Of a stretch of DNA of 64,000 nucleotides, positions 27,540 to 36,803 are shown one piece after another. Origin of the DNA: Candidatus Nitrotoga arctica (lineage in GTDB: Bacteria; Pseudomonadota; Gammaproteobacteria; Burkholderiales; Gallionellaceae); assembly GCF_918378365.1 (NCBI RefSeq), contig NZ_OU912926.1, forward strand, positions 2,852,001 to 2,916,000, written 5' to 3'. Numbering within the stretch: the first letter of the stretch is position 1; the number at the start of each line of letters is the position of its first letter. The position numbers and the translations under genes are program-made. The notes beneath the pieces were generated by a model. The model saw nothing but the letters and a program-made list of their open reading frames with translations. It made no database searches and was not told where the DNA came from.

Positions 27540-28995
27540 ATGAGTGACAAAAAGAAACTCACCACGAATGCCGGTTGCCCGGTCGCCCACAACCAGAACG
27601 TAATGACGGCGGGCCCGCGCGGCCCGCAATTGCTGCAAGATGTTTGGTTTCTTGAAAAGCTTGCACACTTTGATCGCGAGGTCATTCCAGAGCGACGTAT
27701 GCATGCAAAGGGTTCGGGGGCGTATGGCACATTTACGGTCACACACGATATTACAAAATATACCCGGGCAAAAATATCCTCTTCGGTTGGTAAAAAAACT
27801 GAGTTGTTCGCCCGCTTCACCACGGTAGCAGGTGAGCGCGGCGCGGCTGATGCCGAACGCGATATTCGCGGCTTTGCTGTGAAGTTCTACACGGAAGAAG
27901 GAAACTGGGACTTGATAGGCAACAACACGCCTGTGTTTTTCTTGCGCGATCCGCTTAAATTCCCAGATCTGAATCATGCTGTGAAGCGCGACCCGCGCAC
28001 TAATCTCCGCAGCGCGAAAAATAACTGGGATTTCTGGACTTCATTACCGGAGGCACTGCACCAAATTACCATAGTCATGAGTGATCGAGGAATTCCAGCG
28101 ACCTATCGGCATATGCACGGCTTTGGTAGCCACACCTTCAGCTTTATCAGTGCACAGAACGAGCGTCATTGGGTGAAGTTTCACCTGAAATGCCAACAGG
28201 GAATCAAAAACTTGAGCGACACCGAAGCGGCGGCTCTCGTTGGCAAGGATAGAGAAAGCCATCAGCGCGACCTCTATGAAAGCCTTGAGAAAAATTATTT
28301 TCCGAAGTGGACAAAGTACGTTCAGATCATGCCGGAAAAGGATGCAGCCACCGTTCCATATCACCCGTTTGATCTCACCAAGGTATGGCCGCACAAAGAC
28401 TATCCGCTAATTGAAGTGGGCGTAATGGAACTGAACCGCAATCCAGAGAATTTCTTTGCTGAAGTCGAGCAATCGGCGTTTAATCCGGCCAACATCGTGC
28501 CTGGCATTGGGTTCTCGCCAGACAAAATGTTGCAAGGCCGTCTGCTTTTCTACGGTGATGCGCAGCGTTACCGTCTAGGCGTCAATCACCATCTTATTCC
28601 GGTCAATGCGCCGCGTTGCCCCGTACATAGCTACCACCGTGATGGAGCCATGCGTGTTGATGGCAATCACGGCAGTACGTTGGGCTATGAGCCAAATAGT
28701 TCTGGCGAATGGCAGGAGCAGCCGGATTTTAGTGAGCCTCCACTTGCCCTGAATGGTGCTGCAGATCACTGGAACCATCGCGAAGATACAGATTACTACT
28801 CGCAGCCTGGTGCTCTGTTGGTTGATGACACCCACACAGCAACAGGTGTTGTTTGAAAACACCGCGCGTTCCATTGGTGGTGCACCGCGCGATATCCAAA
28901 TTCGCCATATCGGTAACTGCCTCAAGGCCGACCTTGCCTATGGTGCGGGTATAGCTCAGGCATTGGTTATTTCATTGAGTAAAGTGCCAAAGTAA
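27540..28995 (+). pseudogene. Monofunctional heme catalase with C-terminal frameshift
   Basis: The main frame of 438 codons has the clade-3 catalase signatures: heme-pocket His in [43 protein letters not shown] and the proximal Tyr strand [17 protein letters not shown]. It ends with a nonsense tail after DYYSQPG. Shifted by one base, the usual end follows ([40 protein letters not shown]) to 28995. The break is near 28810-28821. A CAGGAGAT ribosome site precedes the ATG. The core is complete, so a truncated enzyme might retain activity. The product would detoxify hydrogen peroxide. Confidence 0.85.
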
Positions 28996-29003
28996 AACGT
29001 ATT

Positions 29004-29060
29004 GACTAACAAGGTGTGCCAGCGGACGTGCTCACGAAGCGACCACGTCCGCTAAATTCA
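29004..29060 (+). repeat. attC-like hairpin lacking its 3' box, or terminator
   Basis: GACTAAC followed by aaggtgtgcc matches the 5' half of an attC. A perfect 10-bp stem follows (AGCGGACGTG 29021-29030, CACGTCCGCT 29044-29053), with an outer AGGTG/CACCT pair. No GTTRRRY ends it. It may be an attC with a lost right box, or a simple terminator between catalase and the convergent merR gene. Confidence 0.4.
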
Positions 29061-29066
29061 CCTGCC

Positions 29067-29507
29067 TTACCTTTTCTGCACTCCTCGCTTAGGTTTGTTT
29101 TCCTTTAATTTATTGGGCTGCCTAATTCTATTTTTACCGGCGACACGGAGGAGACGAAGAAATTTTGGACATTCAAAATGATTTGGCGCCTTGCAGACCG
29201 CTGCGTGACGAAGCCCATCACGCATAGACGCTAGCTCTTCAATTGTTCTATCCAACTCATCTGCCTTGGCTAAAAGCAGTGCTCTATTAATATCAAGCCC
29301 TTCAGCAGTAAACATTTCACCAATCTCATCAAGCGAAAAACCAGCGCTACGCCCCAAAGATATTAAAGCCAGCCGCTCTATAACATTGGCGCTGAACAGA
29401 CGGCGCAAACCATTTCGACCAGTTGACTGAATCAGTCCTTTTTCTTCATAAAATCGTAACGTCGAGGCAGGTAATCCAGATGCCTTTGCGACCTCAGCTA
29501 TATCCAT
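29067..29507 (-). CDS. MerR-family transcriptional regulator
   Basis: A 146-residue MerR protein with the N-terminal winged helix (MDIAEVAKASGLPASTLRFY, EEKGLIQSTGRNGLRRLFS), the dimerisation helix (KADELDRTIEELASMRDGL) and a C-terminal stretch with two Cys (HAAVCKAPNHFECPKFLRLL) that may sense metal, metalloid or redox state. It is divergent from the methyltransferase and TauE genes, with a MerR-type promoter between them, so it probably controls that pair. The inducer is not known. Confidence 0.9.
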   Translation of the reverse strand: MDIAEVAKASGLPASTLRFYEEKGLIQSTGRNGLRRLFSANVIERLALISLGRSAGFSLDEIGEMFTAEGLDINRALLLAKADELDRTIEELASMRDGLRHAAVCKAPNHFECPKFLRLLRVAGKNRIRQPNKLKENKPKRGVQKR

Positions 29508-29531
29508 TATTCCACCTGACGAAATTAATAC

Positions 29532-29562
29532 TTGACTTCAAGTCGACTTGAGCTTGTATCCT
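29532..29562 (+). promoter_or_regulatory. MerR-type promoter with 19-bp spacer and dyad operator
   Basis: A -35 TTGACT (29532-29537) and -10 TATCCT (29557-29562) are separated by 19 bp that hold the palindrome TCAAGTCGACTTGA. Overlong spacers with a central dyad are the hallmark of MerR-activated promoters, and the dyad resembles a SoxR site. It points toward the methyltransferase gene. Confidence 0.75.
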
Positions 29563-29645
29563 AGCTCACTACACAACTTGGCACAACAATTAAGCCGTCA
29601 AGTTAGTGGGATGTTATTTATACCTGAAGAATTTAAGGAGACGAT

Positions 29646-30289
29646 ATGAACGCAAATTTTTGGCATCAAAAATGGGTCGAGGTGATATTGGTTTTCATAA
29701 AAGTGAGGCAAACTCGTTACTCATCGAACATTTTGAAAAATTAAATCTGGCAAAAGGCAGTCGAGTATTCCTGCCGTTGTGCGGCAAGTCACGTGATTGT
29801 GAATGGTTGCTTGCCTCTGGTTATCGAGTTGTTGGCGCAGAGTTAAGCGAACTCGCCATTACCGAGTTGTTTAAAGAACTTGGCTTAGAGCCGAAAATCT
29901 CCAAAGTCGGTGAATTGACCCGCTACAGTGCTAAAGATATCGACATGCTAGTGGGGGATGTTTTTGATGTGTCGGCTGAATATCTTGGGCCCATAAACGC
30001 GATATACGATCGCGCGGCTTTAGTTGCATTGCCTGCTTTCATACGACAGCAATATACGTCACACCTGATGAACATAACTAATGCAGCGCCGCAGCTGCTG
30101 ATCTCTTATGAATACAACCAACTGCTAATGGATGGCCCACCGTTTTCAGTTAATGAGAACGAAGTAAAGCAACATTATGGTGCGACTTACCAATTGAAGT
30201 CTGTTGACACCAAAAATGTCACGGGCGGATTGAAAGGGAAAGTTGTGGCAACGGAGACCGTTTGGTTGCTCCAAAAAATCAATAAATAG
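29646..30289 (+). pseudogene. Thiopurine S-methyltransferase (TPMT-like), one-base frameshift near the start
   Basis: SAM-dependent methyltransferase of the TPMT family; bacterial members also methylate selenium and tellurium compounds. The start MNANFWHQKW at 29646 has AAGGAG in front. The protein resumes one frame over from about 29677 as GRGDIGFHKSEANSLLI, then VFLPLCGKSRDCEWLLASGY (SAM site), AELSELAITELF and YDRAALVALP to the normal end. One base seems to be missing after TGG at 29673-29675. A start at 29606 in the second frame would give 227 residues with an abnormal N-terminus. It precedes the TauE gene by nine bases. Confidence 0.8.
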
Positions 30290-30298
30290 GGAATATAT

Positions 30299-31108
30299 AT
30301 GCCGAATATTGAATGGATAGTGTTGTACATGGTGTTGGGTGCCTGTGTGGGTTTTATGGCGGGCTTTCTAGGGCTTGGTGGAGGTGGAATACTGGTTCCT
30401 TTGCTGGCATCCATTTTTATTTACCAGGGTATGAGCATAGATAGCGTCATTCATTTGGCATTAGGAACGTCATTGGCTTGCATGATTATTTCTTCATCAG
30501 CAAGCATCCGTGCACATGCTTCTCGAGGCGCCGTTGTGTGGCCGGTCGTTCGCGGAATGGCACCCGGGATTATTCTGGGTGCCTTTCTGACTGCACAGGT
30601 TGCTGCCCACATTAACTCAACCACCATTGCCCTATTTTTTGCGCTGTTCATGGCACTGATCGCAGTGCAAATGTTTTTTAATTGGCAACCGAAACCTAGC
30701 CAAAAACCGATAAGCTTTCGCGGATTAATTGTTGCCGGAGTGGGGATCGGATCGGTATCAGCGCTTGCAGCAGTGGGTGGCGGCTTTCTCACCGTTGTCT
30801 ACTTGGGCTATAAGAATGTAGACATGAAAAAAGCCATTGGCACTTCAGCCGCCATTGGATTTCCCATTGCTATCACGGGTACTATTGGCTACATGATGAG
30901 CGGCTGGTCTAAAACATTGAGCGATCCCTATACTCTTGGATACATTTATGTGCCAGCATTTTTAGCAATATCGATTGCCAGCTTTATTACGGCTCCCTAT
31001 GGCGCTCGCTACTCCCATAGGTTGCCTGAGGCTTATTTGAAAAAGATATTCGCTGCTATCTCGCTGGTTTTGAGTATCAAGATGCTAATCTCGTTTGTTC
31101 AATTTTGA
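30299..31108 (+). CDS. TauE/SafE-family sulfite/anion exporter
   Basis: A 269-residue membrane permease with about eight transmembrane helices and the two glycine-rich family repeats (GFMAGFLGLGGGGILVPLLA and ALAAVGGGFLTVVYLGY). Members export or import sulfite, sulfoacetate or related organosulfur anions. It lies nine bases behind the methyltransferase gene and under the same MerR-type promoter, suggesting a joint role in handling a sulfur- or chalcogen-containing compound. Full length. Confidence 0.85.
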   Translation: MPNIEWIVLYMVLGACVGFMAGFLGLGGGGILVPLLASIFIYQGMSIDSVIHLALGTSLACMIISSSASIRAHASRGAVVWPVVRGMAPGIILGAFLTAQVAAHINSTTIALFFALFMALIAVQMFFNWQPKPSQKPISFRGLIVAGVGIGSVSALAAVGGGFLTVVYLGYKNVDMKKAIGTSAAIGFPIAITGTIGYMMSGWSKTLSDPYTLGYIYVPAFLAISIASFITAPYGARYSHRLPEAYLKKIFAAISLVLSIKMLISFVQF

Positions 31109-31263
31109 ACTAAGAATTCGGGCATTCTTTGGGAGTATTTTGATAATATTTAAATCAAATACATATCAAAGTTCAGCAAGGGAAAAGCAAGCAGCATATC
31201 GTGAACCTTTCCGGGTGCAGTTAGACAGCAAGGCGATTGCAGATTCAAGTTTGGATGACAACT

Positions 31264-32118
31264 TTATTTGCCTGCCAACCCTAACCAACCACGAACCTCC
31301 CCTGAAGTAGCTAATGGCCGTCCGTAGACCCGTGCGAGTTCTGCCAGCCAGTTCACCAACCCCAAATTGGTTGCAGCAGTTCGGGTAACTGGATCTTGCC
31401 ACAAGTTATCCTCCAAGCCGATGCGTACACCAGGAGCGAGGACGCATCCCAGGCCCATCGCCGACTTCTGGAATTTTCCAATGCCTGCCAGCGCCCATAT
31501 GGAGTCGGGGGGCAACTGCTGCACCAGAGCGGCAATATCCGAAAAAGCCACCTGCGCCCCAGCGATATTACCAAGCAGCAAGTTGAAGTAAAACGGGGGG
31601 GTGATGAGTCCTTCAGCGATCATTACCTTGGCAAAATTAATCATGCCCAGGTCAAACACCTCCAGCTCCGGTCGGATACCGCGTTCCAGCATACGCTTTG
31701 CAAGGAAACGGATAGTATCGGGAGGATTCACGCTTGCGCCTTGGACAAAATTAAGGGAGCTAAGAGTCAGGCTTGCCATGTCCGGTTTTGCAGCCCCCGT
31801 CAAATTGAGTACTGCGGCTCGTTGCTCCGATGTTTGTCCATGTCGACCGCTGGTGCTAACACATAGCACTAAGTCCCGACCCTCTGGTGTGGCGCGCAAG
31901 GCAGAAATCAAAGTCTGAAAGCGGCTGGCATCGGCACTCGGCTTGCCCGCCTCATCTCTCACATGCAGATGAACCATCGACGCGCCGGCTCGAGCACACT
32001 GAATAACGTCTTCCAGAATCGCGGCTTCGCTAACGGGCAGATGGGGATTTTTGCCTTCAGCGGCGACTGCACCCGTTGGTGCAAGATTAATAATTAGCGG
32101 GAGTGCGGCTGGATTCAT
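31264..32118 (-). CDS. BKACE-family (DUF849) beta-keto acid cleavage enzyme
   Basis: A 284-residue TIM-barrel enzyme of the BKACE family, which cleaves beta-keto acids with acetyl-CoA using a zinc ion. It shows IINLAPTGAV, the metal motif MVHLHVRDEAGKPSADA, VSTSGRHGQ, LEVFDLGMINFA and the C-terminal VRIGLEDNLWQDP. The substrate is not determined. The next minus-strand genes handle sugars, and this order is not a pathway I recognise. Confidence 0.88.
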   Translation of the reverse strand: MNPAALPLIINLAPTGAVAAEGKNPHLPVSEAAILEDVIQCARAGASMVHLHVRDEAGKPSADASRFQTLISALRATPEGRDLVLCVSTSGRHGQTSEQRAAVLNLTGAAKPDMASLTLSSLNFVQGASVNPPDTIRFLAKRMLERGIRPELEVFDLGMINFAKVMIAEGLITPPFYFNLLLGNIAGAQVAFSDIAALVQQLPPDSIWALAGIGKFQKSAMGLGCVLAPGVRIGLEDNLWQDPVTRTAATNLGLVNWLAELARVYGRPLATSGEVRGWLGLAGK

Positions 32119-32130
32119 AATGGTTACGCT

Positions 32131-32811
32131 TTACAGATTTTTCGGTAACGGATGTCGCCGAGCTGGCACGCCTAGATACAGGCCATCCGGCTCGGTATCT
32201 GCCGTGACAAGCGCGCCCGCCGCAATAATACAGTGCGGCGCAACTTTTACGCCATCACGAATAGTACTGTTCAGCCCAAGAAAGCAACGCTCGCCTACCA
32301 TGGCACCCCCTGCCACTATGGCATGGGCCGCCAGGAAAACATGGTTGCCGATAATGGCATGGTGAGAAACATTGCAGCCGTTGCGCAAGATGCAATTATT
32401 CCCAATACGGGCAAAGGGCTGTATGTTTGCCGCTTCATAGATCATAGAGTTTTCGCCGACTTGTAAATCAGGCCAGACCAGTGCTCGAGACGACACATAG
32501 GTGACAAAAGAGTAGCCCCGCGCCTTTCCTTCAGCATACTTGGCCGCACGTAGACCATTACAGTCGGTCCAGCCTAGCGAAATTAACAAGGCGTAATCTT
32601 CTGGCGGAAAATATTGTTCCAGGTGATCAAAGGGAACAACGGGCAAGTCATGCAAGGTTGAAGTGCGACACCAAGCAGCATCCACTGTAAAACCCATCAC
32701 CGCATGGGGACTATCGTGGGTGAGCACATAATATGCCAAGCTGGCAAATTGCTCCGCTCCAAAAATCACAACCTTCTTGTGTCTCTTCTGCTGACTTTGC
32801 TCCGCGCTCAA
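32131..32811 (-). CDS. NeuD/PglD-type acyltransferase with left-handed beta helix
   Basis: A 226-residue sugar O/N-acyltransferase. The N-terminal half is a Rossmann-like PglD domain (KKVVIFGAEQFASLAYY). Residues about 110-210 form hexapeptide repeats (MIYEAANIQPFARIGNNCIL, HHAIIGNHVFLAAHAIVAG). The TTG start is supported by AGGAGG six bases upstream. It lies 17 bases behind a DegT-type aminotransferase; together such enzymes make N-acetylated amino sugars for surface polysaccharides. Confidence 0.85.
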   Translation of the reverse strand: MSAEQSQQKRHKKVVIFGAEQFASLAYYVLTHDSPHAVMGFTVDAAWCRTSTLHDLPVVPFDHLEQYFPPEDYALLISLGWTDCNGLRAAKYAEGKARGYSFVTYVSSRALVWPDLQVGENSMIYEAANIQPFARIGNNCILRNGCNVSHHAIIGNHVFLAAHAIVAGGAMVGERCFLGLNSTIRDGVKVAPHCIIAAGALVTADTEPDGLYLGVPARRHPLPKNL

Positions 32812-32828
32812 AAAAACCTCCTGCCTTA

Positions 32829-33989
32829 CTACATTGATTGTTTAACGATATTACAAATAAATTCGACTTCTTCCTTTTGCAGACCCATAAATAATGGCAG
32901 ACAGAGAACACGCGAAGAAATACCTTCTGAAACCGGACAAGCTCGTTTTAGCTCTTGCCTTAAATAAGGCAGAGTATTAAGCGAAGGAGAGAAGTAACGT
33001 CGTGGGCCAATGCCGTTATCCAATAGCGCTTGGCGTACCCGTATCATGACATGATGCAAAGAGAAAATGACCGGGTAGAAGGCATAATTGTATTCGAAAC
33101 CAACTGGAGGTACAGGCCGTTGCAAAGAGCAGCCTTCTAGTTGTTTGTCGTACCAGCCTGAGCACTCTTTTCGAGAAGCAATGATATCGCCCACCTTGGG
33201 TAATACACAAAGCCCCATCGCCGCATGCAGTTCGGACATCTTTGCGTTGATGCCAATATCCAGATAGTCCTCTTCACCGATGTGGCCAAACTTTTTCATG
33301 AGAAAAATGCGCTTGATTACTTCCGAGTCCTTGCAGACCACTGCGCCCCCCTCGGCCGTGTGAAACAACTTTGTGGCATGGAAACTCAAAGCGCTGCAAT
33401 CTCCGTGAACCAAAAGTGATTCGCCAAAAAGCTTCACTCCAAAAGCGTGAGCCGCATCGTAAACAATTTTGAGATTGTATTGATCAGCGAGTTGCTGAAT
33501 TTTCACCACATCACATGGATAACCATAGACATGAGTAGCCAGAATCGCGGAGGTTTTCTTGGTAATAGCGGCTTCGATTAAATCGGGGTTGATACAGAAA
33601 GTATCGGTTTCAATATCCACGAAAATCGGCTCACAACCCTCCCATAAAATTGAACTCGTTGTGGCGACATAACTGTAAGGCGTAGTGATGATTTCGCCTT
33701 GCAATCCGAGCGCTTTGATGGCCAGTTGGATTGCAAGCGTGCCATTTGCAACCAGTTCAAGATGGGGTACACAAAGAAAGCTTGCCACATTGTCGGCCAA
33801 CCGTCGACATAGAGAACTGTTGTTGGTGAGATAACCATCTTCCCAGATCTGTTCAAGGTAAGAATTATATTCATCCAGGGGTGGGATATAGGACTTCGTA
33901 ACCGGGATTATGGGGGCTGGATATTTTTTGCTCACGAGACAGGAGGTTCTTTCTTGTTCAGTGGATTGGTGGCAGGGTCTTAAGGTCAA
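32829..33989 (-). CDS. DegT/DnrJ/EryC1/StrS sugar aminotransferase
   Basis: A 386-residue PLP-dependent aminotransferase that aminates keto-sugar nucleotides. It shows YIPPLDEYNSYLEQIWEDGY, LELVANGTLAIQLAIKALGL, the cofactor Asp in KIVYDAAHAFGV and the Schiff-base lysine in CSALSFHATKLFHTAEGGAV. The frame opens at a TTG (33989), with a GTG at 33935 directly before SKKYPAPIIPV; neither has a clear ribosome site, so the start is uncertain. It forms a minus-strand unit with the acyltransferase. Confidence 0.88.
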   Translation of the reverse strand: MTLRPCHQSTEQERTSCLVSKKYPAPIIPVTKSYIPPLDEYNSYLEQIWEDGYLTNNSSLCRRLADNVASFLCVPHLELVANGTLAIQLAIKALGLQGEIITTPYSYVATTSSILWEGCEPIFVDIETDTFCINPDLIEAAITKKTSAILATHVYGYPCDVVKIQQLADQYNLKIVYDAAHAFGVKLFGESLLVHGDCSALSFHATKLFHTAEGGAVVCKDSEVIKRIFLMKKFGHIGEEDYLDIGINAKMSELHAAMGLCVLPKVGDIIASRKECSGWYDKQLEGCSLQRPVPPVGFEYNYAFYPVIFSLHHVMIRVRQALLDNGIGPRRYFSPSLNTLPYLRQELKRACPVSEGISSRVLCLPLFMGLQKEEVEFICNIVKQSM

Positions 33990-34123
33990 ATTATCGGGCT
34001 AAATAATGGGGCTAAACGCGATAAGCAGCAAGCAAGTCATCCCGATTTATTTGCATGCGCATCAACTGTACCGTATAAGAAACCCGCAAAAAGTTGCAAA
34101 GTTTCCGCATCGATTCGAAATTT

Positions 34124-35398
34124 TTAATAAAATCGCCACCGTTGGACGGGCGGAGACAGGCTGCCCGGAAGGAAAGGATGAGGCAACCAAAGTGTGTCTT
34201 CTCCACATGGAAAAGGCTTGGCCGAGAGTAAGTCCCGCCTAAACCGTCGATGCAACCCCAAGCGCAGCCAGACGCCCTGAAGATTGCGAATACTCTGTAT
34301 GGTGACCTGCCGGATTTCAGGGTCACGCTGAAGCTGGCCCGGGTGAATACGGAAACGACTCAATTCATCGCGCAAATAGACCGCCTCCCCTCTAAGCAGA
34401 ATGGTCGACCACATACTCATGTCGATGACGCCACTGCCGACCACGCCGTCGAAACAGAAGTAATCCGGCTTGCCATCCAGCAGATCAGCCTTGCGGAACA
34501 GGGTTGTGCTCGGCTCGCCTACCACATTAAGTCCGGCCATGAGCATGGCGTTGGCGAGAGACAGTCCATTAATGGACATATCGTGATCCACGATAGGGCG
34601 GGTCGCCGGCTGATCGGGTAGCCGATTGCCCGCTTCGTCAATGCGCTCGCGGTATGAGGTCGCCAAGACAATATCCGGGACTTGACGGAAGGCGTCGAGT
34701 AAACGCTCAACACAATCTTGCACCAGGATATCGTCGTCGTTGAGGTACTTGATGAACTCGCCGGTGGCCAGCTCGAAACATTTTTTGTAGTTGCCTCGCC
34801 CTTTCAGGCGAGTGGGATTGCGCTCATAGCGTAGGGGCCGGATTCGACCGAGGCGGCCGGCAATTTCTTCAATCTCCGGCCCGGAGGAATCGTCGCAGAC
34901 GATGATCTCCATGTTTTCATAGGTCTGAGCTATGGCACTTTCCAGACACTTCTCGAAGAAACGCGGTGAATAGGCTGGTATCAACAGCGAAACCCGAGGG
35001 GAACCGAACACCCTTCGCTCAGGCTTACGAAAATCTATGAATGTCTCGTCCGGTTGAGGAATGGGAAACGTTGGCGTGACACTATCTATCTCATCCTGCA
35101 GGGTTGAGTCCGACAACAACTTAAATCCAACCAACTTTGCCAAATGCGGGATGTCTTGGCCTCCGTGCACTCCCGTATTAGAAATCATAAAACGCGCGAC
35201 TCCACCGGGATGAAGAATCCGCCTGACTTCGCAGAGCAAAAAAAACACATCCTCCAGAGTAGTCAATTTGGAATAGTGGTAAACCAAGGCAGGTATGGCA
35301 CGGTCATCAAATGGCAAAGGAAGTGTCAGGGGATCCTTCAGCAACAATACCTCATTCATGAGTTTTCCAGATGCATTTTTTGTGTAGATAGCTGGCAC
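34124..35398 (-). CDS. Family-2 glycosyltransferase with truncated methyltransferase-like N-terminus
   Basis: Residues about 135-340 are a GT-A glycosyltransferase (RVSLLIPAYSPRFFEKCLES, IIVCDDSSGPEIEEIA, the metal-binding FIKYLNDDDILVQD). The first ~120 residues look like the end of a class-I methyltransferase (LPFDDRAIPALVYHYSKL, EVRRILHPGGVARFMISN), but its SAM-binding start is missing. The frame opens at a GTG without a convincing ribosome site, so a 5' deletion is likely. It probably belonged to a polysaccharide cluster together with the next two genes. Confidence 0.75.
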   Translation of the reverse strand: MPAIYTKNASGKLMNEVLLLKDPLTLPLPFDDRAIPALVYHYSKLTTLEDVFFLLCEVRRILHPGGVARFMISNTGVHGGQDIPHLAKLVGFKLLSDSTLQDEIDSVTPTFPIPQPDETFIDFRKPERRVFGSPRVSLLIPAYSPRFFEKCLESAIAQTYENMEIIVCDDSSGPEIEEIAGRLGRIRPLRYERNPTRLKGRGNYKKCFELATGEFIKYLNDDDILVQDCVERLLDAFRQVPDIVLATSYRERIDEAGNRLPDQPATRPIVDHDMSINGLSLANAMLMAGLNVVGEPSTTLFRKADLLDGKPDYFCFDGVVGSGVIDMSMWSTILLRGEAVYLRDELSRFRIHPGQLQRDPEIRQVTIQSIRNLQGVWLRLGLHRRFRRDLLSAKPFPCGEDTLWLPHPFLPGSLSPPVQRWRFY

Positions 35399-35540
35399 AG
35401 TTCCTATGGAAAGCAGGTGTCTGGCCGGAAGGTGTCGGATAGCGATTGCTTCGATTTCGAGCGTATATCATTTAATATTGAAATGTGATTGGAGATTTGA
35501 AGAGAGTCGCCACAGGATATGACCACCACTAATAATTATA

Positions 35541-35570
35541 AAGATGCTAGTCTCATTTGTTCAATATTTG
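35541..35570. repeat. Short copy of the TauE gene end; start of a 380-base gene-poor gap
   Basis: Bases from aagatgcta to ttgttcaat match the last codons of the TauE gene (31079-31104) at about 24 of 27 positions. The two copies bracket the minus-strand polysaccharide block. The rest of 35399-35778 holds no gene; a lone attC-type 5' box GTCTAAC is at 35735-35741. Confidence 0.4.
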
Positions 35571-35778
35571 TTCAATATTCACCATTCAAGAGATGCTTGC
35601 GGAGGATAATAAATCAGTTATCACCTGGCAGTGAAGCGCAACCCACAAGGGAGATATTCCAGGTTTCCCGGCCACAGGCAAATAACGTCAAGAGGACGGG
35701 AGCCACCGTCTATTACATTATTATAAAAACCGACGTCTAACGGGTCACTGGCAAATTACAAACCGGCACGGCGTCTAT

Positions 35779-36177
35779 ATGCAACTCCGTCTCTCGATCT
35801 GTACAAAAACGCGCAACTGGAATGCAATCATCAAACCAGATGCGTTTCAGCTACAGTTTGACGAGAGCAACCTGCGGGACTACCAATTCGATCACAAAGT
35901 AGGTCACCACCTCTTTTGCAAGCACTGCGGCGTGCGCTCGTTCGCTCGTGGATATGTTGAAGAAATCGGCGGGGACTACGTGTCAATCTAACTGTCGACA
36001 TTCGATAACGCTAGTCCGGAAGAGCTTTTCGAATCGCCAATTCGATTCGGTGACGGTAGAAATAACAACTGGGGCGAACCGCCGGCCGAGACCATGCACC
36101 TGTGGAAAATGTCCGTGCCATGGCTCCTGAGCCTTCGCACAAGTGACGCCCAGCCCTTCCATCGAGGGGTTGCCTAA
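35779..36177 (+). pseudogene. GFA-family protein, 5' truncated with in-frame stop
   Basis: The frame reads [40 protein letters not shown], a stop at 35989-35991, then in the same frame FDNASPEELFESPIRFGDGR and NNNWGEPPAETMHL. This is the glutathione-dependent formaldehyde-activating (GFA/DUF636) fold with zinc cysteines. The first cysteine-bearing strand is missing or garbled. The stop replaces the usual Asn of VSIN. A strong attC follows, so this was a cassette gene that has decayed. Confidence 0.75.
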
Positions 36178-36219
36178 AGGTTGCGCCATTTAGGCATCCC
36201 CATATGTCAAACGTTAGAT
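36148..36219 (+). repeat. attC recombination site
   Basis: 72 bp from GCCCAGC (usual form GCCCAAC) to a perfect GTTRRRY core, GTTAGAT. A long stem is visible: GGGG-T-TGCCTAAA pairs with TTTAGGCA-T-CCCC. The runs ccttccatcgagggg and catatgtcaaac are standard in proteobacterial attC sites. It ends the GFA cassette. Confidence 0.8.
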
Positions 36220-36803
36220 TTCAAGGAACCCACATGGATGCATCCGAGAAGCTCGTACAAGACCATCTACACCATCGCGACTACGTGGACGTTGTGTACG
36301 AACCTGATGGGAATGTCGCGCCTGACTTCCTCGTGAATGGCGCGATTGCCATTGAAGTCCGGCGGCTCAACCAGAATCACTTCGGAGGCCCAAATACAAA
36401 GGGTCTTGAGGAGGCAGCGATCCCCCTGTGGAACCAGGTCAAAGATCTCCTCTCCTCCATGGGTGCCCCAACCAAGGGCGAGAGTTGGTTCGTTCACTTC
36501 GAGTTCAATCGCCCTGTAGAAAGGTGGAAGACTCTTAGAAAAAAGCTGCGAAGCGCGCTCGCCGCATTTGCGGTTGCTACAAAGCAGGAACGGGCAATCA
36601 TCGCAAAAGGACGAAACTTCGAGCTTGAAGTGTTCTGTCGAACATCGAAGCCGCACGCGACCATGTTTGTCATGGCAGGCTACACCGACAAGGAATCTGG
36701 AGGCTGGTTACTTGCGGAGATGGAGACCAATATTCGTTACTGCGCCCGCAAGAAGGAAGAAAAGATTTCTAAGGTCCGTTCGAAGTATCCAGAGTGGTGG
36801 CTA

